From: Shimia aestuarii
GTDB lineage: Bacteria > Pseudomonadota > Alphaproteobacteria > Rhodobacterales > Rhodobacteraceae
Direction: 5' to 3'
DNA length: 64,000 bases
Assembly: GCF_900114635.1 (NCBI RefSeq)
Contig: NZ_FOTQ01000001.1
Coordinates: 1,054,001-1,118,000, forward strand
Both the position numbers and the translations under genes were made by a program. This document shows, one piece after another, positions 58,502 through 64,000 of the stretch. The notes beneath the pieces are model-generated. The model saw only the letters and a list, made by a program, of their open reading frames with translations. It was not told the origin of the DNA and ran no database searches. Position 1 is the stretch's first letter, and each line of letters starts with the position of its first letter.

Positions 58502-59779
58502 ATGGAGACGCCCAATTTGGCGATGGACCCGCCCGATATCCTGTCCCGACTGCCACGCTGGTTGGCGTGGTATCTGAGCTATGGGTTGGGAGGTAAGAAT
58601 ACGCGCCAACGACGCAGGCTTTTTGCCCTTAACATCATTTCGATTTTCGCTGTTATCACCTCCCTGACATATGCAGCGGTTTATTTTCTCTTCGACTCAA
58701 GCCTCTGGCCCGGCGCAATAGGGGCAACTTCCAACGCCATCATCTTTGGCAGCCTGCCATTCATCTATCGGAAACACGAGATTTTCGGCTTCTTTGTCGG
58801 CGCCATTCTTAGCTGCATCAGCTTTCTGTTGCTCACATACCTGATGGGGATAGGGTCCGGCATTCACTTGTTGATGTTTGTCGCCCCCGCCGCAGTTCTG
58901 GTCATTTTCGGCCCTCTGCGCTGGCACCTTTTGCTCGCGTCTTTGCTTGTCTCAACCCTCACGGTTTCCTTGGCCGTTGTTTTGATAGGCGACCCTGCTC
59001 TACCTGCGGCCAACGATCCCGTGCTACAGACAGGTCTAATGTTGGTGTCGACTACATCCGCTCTCTGGCTGGTCATAATCCCCGGATATGTCGGCTTTCT
59101 ACGCGCCGAACGCGCCGAAGACGCCCTCGAAGCGGAACACGCCCGCTCCGAGGCGCTGCTCTACAATCTCCTGCCCACCGAAATTGCCACCCGGCTCAAG
59201 GAAGCCCCCGGCAAGACCATCGCGGATAACCTTGATCACACCGCGATCCTGTTTGCCGATATTGTCGGCTTCACGCCCCGCTCTGCCCGGATGACGCCAG
59301 AAGAGTTGGTCAAGTTTCTCAACCGCATCTTCTCAACCTTCGACATGCTGGCCGAGAAACACGGGCTGGAAAAAATCAAGACCATCGGCGACGCCTACAT
59401 GGTCGCCGCCGGATTGCCCCAGCCCGTCGACCAGCCCGTGCAGCGCGTGGCAGAGATGGCCTTTGACATGCTCACCGCCATGCAAGACTTCTCAGACGAG
59501 ATCGGCGACACGGTCGAAGTCCGAATCGGCATCCATGCCGGGCCGGTCGTGGCCGGGGTGATCGGACATCAGAAACTGTTCTACGACGTCTGGGGCGACA
59601 CGGTGAACACTGCCAGCCGCATGGAGAGCCACGGCGAACCGGGTCGCATTCAGGTGACTGCCGCGGCGCGCGACGCCCTGATGGGCGACTACGCCTTCAC
59701 GCCCCGTGGCTTGGTGGAGATCAAGGGGATCGGAGCGCTGGAGACTTGGTGGTTGAAAGCTGCCCGCAAAACTGATTGA
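58502..59779 (+). CDS. Membrane-anchored class III adenylate cyclase
   Basis: A 425-residue protein. Residues about 40-200 hold six hydrophobic segments; after a short coiled linker (RAERAEDALEAEHARSEALL) comes the class III catalytic domain. D253 in FADIVGFT and D297 in KTIGDAYM bind the metals, and K293 specifies adenine. YDVWGDTVNTASRM supplies the second specificity Asp and the transition-state Asn/Arg. It should make cAMP. Start 58502 is used; 58523 is possible. It lies 111 bases after rpsU. Confidence 0.87.
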   Translation: METPNLAMDPPDILSRLPRWLAWYLSYGLGGKNTRQRRRLFALNIISIFAVITSLTYAAVYFLFDSSLWPGAIGATSNAIIFGSLPFIYRKHEIFGFFVGAILSCISFLLLTYLMGIGSGIHLLMFVAPAAVLVIFGPLRWHLLLASLLVSTLTVSLAVVLIGDPALPAANDPVLQTGLMLVSTTSALWLVIIPGYVGFLRAERAEDALEAEHARSEALLYNLLPTEIATRLKEAPGKTIADNLDHTAILFADIVGFTPRSARMTPEELVKFLNRIFSTFDMLAEKHGLEKIKTIGDAYMVAAGLPQPVDQPVQRVAEMAFDMLTAMQDFSDEIGDTVEVRIGIHAGPVVAGVIGHQKLFYDVWGDTVNTASRMESHGEPGRIQVTAAARDALMGDYAFTPRGLVEIKGIGALETWWLKAARKTD

Positions 59780-59846
59780 GAAAAGGCGCCCGCACGACGG
59801 GAAATACGTCATGCGACGTATCATTGTCGCAACGGGAGGCACACCC

Positions 59847-60893
59847 ATGAGCCGCATTACCAGCACCATTCTGATCGTGATTGTCCTCGGGGGCGTGATG
59901 GGCGCGCTTTATGGTGTGTTCATCGACCAGTTACAGGATCACGGTTATGGCGCGTTGGCCTTGGTCCGGGGCGGTATCCGGGGCGTTGCCGTGGCATCCG
60001 TCGCCGTTGCTCTGGAACTCTGGGTGAGCACCGGGATCGTGGGCCGATGGTTGCGCCGCCTGTCTTTTGCGCCGTCTCTGGCCATGCGGATCGTGGTTAC
60101 CACGGTGATCCTGTTCACGGCCCTGTCCGGATCGCACCTCGTGTTGATTCGCGACCCCGACGTATATGCCAACTGGTTGAAACACGGGTTGCCCCGCGAC
60201 TTTCTGATCGTGATGGGCGTGGCAATGCTGATCCAGGTTCTGCTGACCGCGCGCCGCCTGATCGGCGGGCGCACGCTACGCAATTTTGTGCTGGGCCGTT
60301 ACAAGCGGCCTACCCATGAACAGCGCATTTTCGTGCTGGCCGACATGGTCGGGTCCACTGGCATGGCCGAACAGCTGGGCGATGAAAGCGCCCTTGCGCT
60401 GATTGCACGGTTCTTTCTGGATATCGACCCGAGCATTCACCGCCATGGCGGCGAGATTCATGCCTATGTCGGGGACGAGGTGGTCATCAGCTGGCCGCGC
60501 GACAGCGCAGAGCGCAATGGGCGGGTGCTGGCCTGTGTTGCCGAGATCCTGGACATCGCGCAAACACGGGGCGCGCATTACCAGGAGCGCTACGGGGTGG
60601 CGCCAAATCTGCGTATCGGGATTTCAGGCGGGCATGTCGCGGTGGGCGAATGCGGCTGGGAAAAGCCGCAAGTGATCTATATCGGCGACACGATCAACCG
60701 CGCCAAGCGCCTGCAGGAGGCTTGCAAGGTCTATGGCACGGCGGTTCTGATCGATGATCAGACCGCCGGGCTCATGACCGTGCCAAAGCCGCTGGCCTTG
60801 TCAGAGATCGGCGAGGAAACCCTGCGCGGCCACAGCCACACCACGCGCCTCCTGACGCTCCGGCCCAGCGCACAGGTGGAGAGCGCCGCCTAG
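59847..60893 (+). CDS. Membrane-anchored class III nucleotide cyclase, variant specificity site
   Basis: A 348-residue protein with four likely spans in residues 5-140 and a catalytic domain from about 160. D166 (LADMVGST) and D210 (AYVGDEVVISW) are the two metal Asp. The position held by the adenine-selecting lysine in the neighbour (K293) is A206 here. IYIGDTINRAKRLQEA keeps the Asn and Arg of the transition state. It may still be an adenylate cyclase with an altered base pocket. Start at 59847 behind GGGAGG. It overlaps the convergent helicase gene by four bases. Confidence 0.8.
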   Translation: MSRITSTILIVIVLGGVMGALYGVFIDQLQDHGYGALALVRGGIRGVAVASVAVALELWVSTGIVGRWLRRLSFAPSLAMRIVVTTVILFTALSGSHLVLIRDPDVYANWLKHGLPRDFLIVMGVAMLIQVLLTARRLIGGRTLRNFVLGRYKRPTHEQRIFVLADMVGSTGMAEQLGDESALALIARFFLDIDPSIHRHGGEIHAYVGDEVVISWPRDSAERNGRVLACVAEILDIAQTRGAHYQERYGVAPNLRIGISGGHVAVGECGWEKPQVIYIGDTINRAKRLQEACKVYGTAVLIDDQTAGLMTVPKPLALSEIGEETLRGHSHTTRLLTLRPSAQVESAA

Positions 60894-62860
60894 CGTTTGC
60901 TCCCGCCTTTGCGGGCGGCCTTGGCGGCCGCGGCACGCGCCTTGTTCTTCTTGCTGTTGGGTTTGCCCTTGGGCGGGGGCGGGCCCTTGGGCTTGTCGCT
61001 GGGTTTGCGCCGTTTGGCGGGACCGTAGCCGCCATCATTCTTGCGCTTGGTCTCGTCGCCGTGACGCGGCTTTTTGCCTTGCGTCTTGTCCGAGGATTTC
61101 GGCTTCTTCTGGCGCGGGACCGGATCGTCGTTCCAGTCAATCGGCGCGGAAGAAGGTTTCTTCGGGGCAGGCGCCTTGGGGGCGGGCTTGTCGAAAGACG
61201 GCTTTTCCGGGCGTTTTCCGCGATGATGCGGCTTGCCCGGAGCCTTGCCACCGGGGCGCGGCGCATGATCAAACGTCGGGGCCTCGGCCAGTTTCGAAAC
61301 AACCGCGTTGCCTTCGACCGTCATGTCCGACCCAAGCGCCTTGAGGAAGCGATCCACGCTGCCTTCCCGTATCTGGAAAAAGGACTCGGTTTGCTGAATG
61401 CGGATGGCGCCGATGTCGTCCTTGGAGAGATCCCCCGCCTTGCATAGCATCGGCAGGATACGGCGCGGTTCGGCATTCGCCGCGCGCCCGCCCGTCAGCG
61501 AGAACCAGACCGACGGCCCGAACTCCTTGCGCGGCATCGGCTTGGCATCCATGCTGCTCAGCTCTTCGGGCGCGGTGTGGGCGGCACGATAGAGACTGAC
61601 ATAAGCGGTCGCAATCTGCTCGGGTGAAAACTGCGCCACCAGCTTTTCGATGGTGGGAACATCGCTGTCCTGCGCCGGCTCCTGCCAGACAGGATCGGCC
61701 AGCATGCGCTCTTCGTCCCGTGCCAGAACCTGTTCCGCCGAGGGCGCGCCGGTCCATTCCGCGTTCAATTTGGCCCAGCGCAGAACGCGCTCGGCTTTCT
61801 TGCGCGACTTGTTGGTCACGATCAGCGCACTCACACCCTTGCGGCCCGCACGCCCCGTGCGGCCCGAACGGTGCAGCAGGGTCTCGTGGTTCGACGGCAG
61901 TTCGGCATGGACCACCAGATCAAGGTTGGGCAGATCGATCCCGCGCGCGGCCACGTCGGTCGCCACGCAGACCTGTGCGCGGCCATCCCGCATCGCCTGA
62001 AGCGCATGGGTGCGCTCGGCCTGCGACAGTTCCCCCGACAGGGCCACAACCTGAAAGCCCCGGTTCGAAAGCCGCGTTGTCAGGCGGTTCACCATCGCGC
62101 GGGTGTTGGCAAAGACGATAGCGTTGGGCGCCTCGTAAAAGCGCAAAGTGTTGATCACCGCGTTGTCGGCATCGCGTTCGGCCACCAGCATGGCGCGGTA
62201 TTCGATATCCGCGTGCTGGCCCTCTTCGGATTTCGTGACGACGCGAATGGCGTCGCGCTGATAGCTCTTGGCAAGATGGGTGATCGTGTTCGGCACCGTG
62301 GCGGAAAACAGAAGGGTCTGACGGTCTTCGGGCGCTTCGCTCAGGATGAACTCAAGATCCTCGCGGAACCCGAGGTCAAGCATTTCATCCGCCTCGTCCA
62401 GCACCACCGCGCGCAACTGGCCAAGGTCGATCGACCCGCGCGTGATGTGATCGCGCAAACGCCCCGGCGTGGCCACAACGATGTGCGCTCCACGCTCCAA
62501 TGCGCGGCGTTCATCCCGCATGTCCATGCCACCCACGCAAGACGCCATCCGCGCGCCCGCTGCCGCATAAAGCCACTGAAGCTCGCGCTTCACCTGCAAC
62601 GCAAGTTCACGCGTCGGCGCGATGACCAACGCAAGCGGTGCGCCCGCCTCTCCAAATGCCTCGTCGTCGCCCAACAGGGTCGGCGCGATGCTCAGGCCAA
62701 AGCCCACGGTCTTGCCCGATCCGGTCTGGGCCGACACCAGAAGGTCCTTGCCCTCATAATCGGGGTTCAGAACTGCTTCTTGAACGGGGGTCAGTTTGTC
62801 ATATCCACGCGCATCGAGCGCGTCACGAAGAGCTTGTTTCACGGCTGGGTCTCTTTTCAA
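60890..62860 (-). CDS. DEAD-box RNA helicase, DeaD/DbpA-like
   Basis: A 656-residue helicase. Motifs in order: AQTGSGKT (44-51), APTRELALQ, TPGRL, DEAD (155-158), SAT (186-188), ARGIDLP and HRSGRTGRAGRKG. A DbpA-type RNA-binding domain follows at about 455-530 (GGRAANAEPRRILPMLCK). The last 110 residues are a low-complexity Lys/Pro/Arg tail (KKPKSSDKTQGKKPR), probably a disordered RNA-binding extension. It is likely a ribosome-assembly or RNA-decay helicase. Confidence 0.9.
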   Translation of the reverse strand: MKRDPAVKQALRDALDARGYDKLTPVQEAVLNPDYEGKDLLVSAQTGSGKTVGFGLSIAPTLLGDDEAFGEAGAPLALVIAPTRELALQVKRELQWLYAAAGARMASCVGGMDMRDERRALERGAHIVVATPGRLRDHITRGSIDLGQLRAVVLDEADEMLDLGFREDLEFILSEAPEDRQTLLFSATVPNTITHLAKSYQRDAIRVVTKSEEGQHADIEYRAMLVAERDADNAVINTLRFYEAPNAIVFANTRAMVNRLTTRLSNRGFQVVALSGELSQAERTHALQAMRDGRAQVCVATDVAARGIDLPNLDLVVHAELPSNHETLLHRSGRTGRAGRKGVSALIVTNKSRKKAERVLRWAKLNAEWTGAPSAEQVLARDEERMLADPVWQEPAQDSDVPTIEKLVAQFSPEQIATAYVSLYRAAHTAPEELSSMDAKPMPRKEFGPSVWFSLTGGRAANAEPRRILPMLCKAGDLSKDDIGAIRIQQTESFFQIREGSVDRFLKALGSDMTVEGNAVVSKLAEAPTFDHAPRPGGKAPGKPHHRGKRPEKPSFDKPAPKAPAPKKPSSAPIDWNDDPVPRQKKPKSSDKTQGKKPRHGDETKRKNDGGYGPAKRRKPSDKPKGPPPPKGKPNSKKNKARAAAAKAARKGGSKR

Positions 62861-63110
62861 AGGGTATGCCCCTTTTCAACGCACCCTTCGAACCCGGCCT
62901 TTCGCCGTTGTTCACCCTTCGCGTCATTTCAGAGCAATGAAGACGCGCGTGTAGGGCATTTGTTCGTGTTTGTATAGCACTGCAAAACGCATGGCTGCCT
63001 TGCGCAGGCCCGGAGCCGGAAATTTGCCCTGATTTTATGTGCCCCCCTGCACATTCGCGCAACAAAGCTTAAGTTGGCCCGAATGACATGACAAACAGGG
63101 CGCGAGATAC

Positions 63111-63986
63111 ATGACCGATACCTATACCCCCCCGAAAGTCTGGACCTGGGATCAGGAAAGCGGCGGCCGCTTTGCCAGCATCAACCGTCCCATCGCCGGC
63201 CCCACCCATGACAAGGAATTGCCCGTCGGCAAACACCCGTTCCAGCTTTACTCGCTGGCCACACCCAACGGCGTCAAAGTCACTGTGATGTTCGAGGAAT
63301 TGCTGGCCGCTGGACACAAGGATGCCGACTATGACGCGTGGCTGATCAACATCGGCGAAGGCGAACAGTTCGGCTCGGGCTTTGTGGACGTGAACCCCAA
63401 CTCGAAAATCCCGGCCCTGATGGACCATAGCGGCGACAAGCCTGTCCGCGTGTTTGAATCGGCGGCCATCCTCATGCATCTGGCGGAAAAGTTCGACGCC
63501 TTCCTTGGGCCACAGGAAAATCGCTCGGAAATGCTGAGCTGGCTGTTCTGGCAGATGGGCAGCGCGCCCTATCTTGGCGGCGGCTTTGGCCATTTCTATG
63601 CCTACGCCCCCGAAAAGTGGCAATACCCGATCGACCGCTTTGCCATGGAGACCAAACGTCAGCTTGACGTGCTGGATCGCCAGCTTGCCGACAACGCCTT
63701 CATTTCAGGCGACACCTACACAATTGCCGACATGGCAATCTGGGCATGGTACGGGCAGCTTGTGCTGGGCCGGCTCTATGACGCTGCCGAGTTCCTTGAC
63801 GTGGAGAGCTACAAGAACGTGCTGCGCTGGGCCAAAGAGATCGACGCCCGCCCCGCGGTTCAGCGTGGCCGCATGGTGAACCGTGCCTTTGGCGATCCGG
63901 CGAGCCAGCTGCGCGAACGCCACGACGCGGGTGATTTCGACACCCAGACATGGGACAAGATCGGCCCCAAGGACGAGGAAAGCTGA
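63111..63986 (+). CDS. yghU: Glutathione-dependent disulfide-bond oxidoreductase YghU
   Basis: A 291-residue glutathione-transferase-like protein. The N-terminal thioredoxin fold contains HPFQLYSLATPNGVKVTVM and NPNSKIPAL, and FESAAILMHLAEKF binds glutathione (Glu-Ser). The C-terminal helical domain includes GDTYTIADMAIWAWYG. The extended N terminus (YTPPKVWTWDQESGGRFASI) and full length match YghU, which binds two glutathiones and reduces disulfides. It is preceded by about 250 bases without other genes. Confidence 0.92.
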   Translation: MTDTYTPPKVWTWDQESGGRFASINRPIAGPTHDKELPVGKHPFQLYSLATPNGVKVTVMFEELLAAGHKDADYDAWLINIGEGEQFGSGFVDVNPNSKIPALMDHSGDKPVRVFESAAILMHLAEKFDAFLGPQENRSEMLSWLFWQMGSAPYLGGGFGHFYAYAPEKWQYPIDRFAMETKRQLDVLDRQLADNAFISGDTYTIADMAIWAWYGQLVLGRLYDAAEFLDVESYKNVLRWAKEIDARPAVQRGRMVNRAFGDPASQLRERHDAGDFDTQTWDKIGPKDEES

Positions 63987-64000
63987 TCCGCTTTTCGACA

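Noticed and set aside
1-64000. CRISPR arrays, rRNA or tRNA genes, insertion sequences, prophage or attachment sites
   Set aside because: No regularly spaced repeats, cloverleaf-like intergenic segments, transposase or integrase genes were seen. The gene order and codon style are even throughout.

Overview
The window is high-GC DNA that reads like a Rhodobacterales (Roseobacter-type) alphaproteobacterium. Signs of this are COQ9, an rpsU gene standing alone, TRAP-type uptake, a COG4671-type glycosyltransferase operon and the GGGGTATTTT-type intergenic repeat. The assignment is by gene content and style; no rRNA or tRNA gene is present to confirm it.

Layout. (1) 1-1012: end of a U32-peptidase-type tRNA hydroxylase. 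(2) 1046-7531, minus strand: a tightly overlapped seven-gene glycan operon (four glycosyltransferases, a histidine phosphatase, a polysaccharide deacetylase and a methyltransferase), preceded at 7564-7956 by an internally deleted UDP-sugar dehydrogenase. (3) 8189-10552: a large MscS-type channel. (4) 10782-16631, minus strand: a complete peptide-type ABC importer (ATPase, binding protein, two permeases). (5) 16861-35596: the most unusual region, a lipid/glycan locus. It has a serine-palmitoyltransferase-like enzyme, a secreted protein, inositol-3-phosphate synthase, a KDSR-like ketosphinganine reductase, a CdsA-like cytidylyltransferase, an LptF/LptG-like pair, a nucleotidyltransferase, two CDP-alcohol phosphotransferases, an FGGY kinase, a Stealth phosphosugar transferase, several glycosyltransferases, a Frag1/DRAM-like membrane protein, a PvdE/SyrD-type ABC exporter and a GINT1-domain protein. 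(6) 35697-38281: a MttB-family methyltransferase and a GlxA/AraC regulator. (7) 38285-39661: a Tat-exported multicopper oxidase. (8) 40466-53935: an aerobic benzoyl-CoA (box) pathway. (9) 53927-57250: thiBPQ behind a TPP riboswitch. (10) 57383-63986: COQ9, rpsU, two class III cyclases, a DEAD-box helicase and YghU.

How the parts may work together. In region 5, Spt-like and KDSR-like enzymes would make a sphingoid base. Inositol-3-phosphate synthase would supply the head group. The cytidylyltransferases and CDP-alcohol phosphotransferases would build the phosphodiester. Glycosyltransferases (one with the domain that in plants glycosylates inositol phosphorylceramide) would decorate it, and the LptFG/ABC proteins would move it outward. 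I propose this as a bacterial glycosyl-inositol-phosphosphingolipid pathway; the family calls are fairly secure, the joined-up pathway is inference.

In region 8, benzoate is activated by benzoate-CoA ligase, epoxidised by BoxA/BoxB, opened by BoxC and passed to hydratase/dehydrogenase enzymes. BoxD and the final thiolase are not in the window. A repeated TGCA-N6-TGCA dyad precedes every transcription unit of the cluster (ten sites), including the gene for the BoxR-type regulator, and looks like its operator. A 56-codon gene for a four-cysteine protein sits between boxB and boxA.
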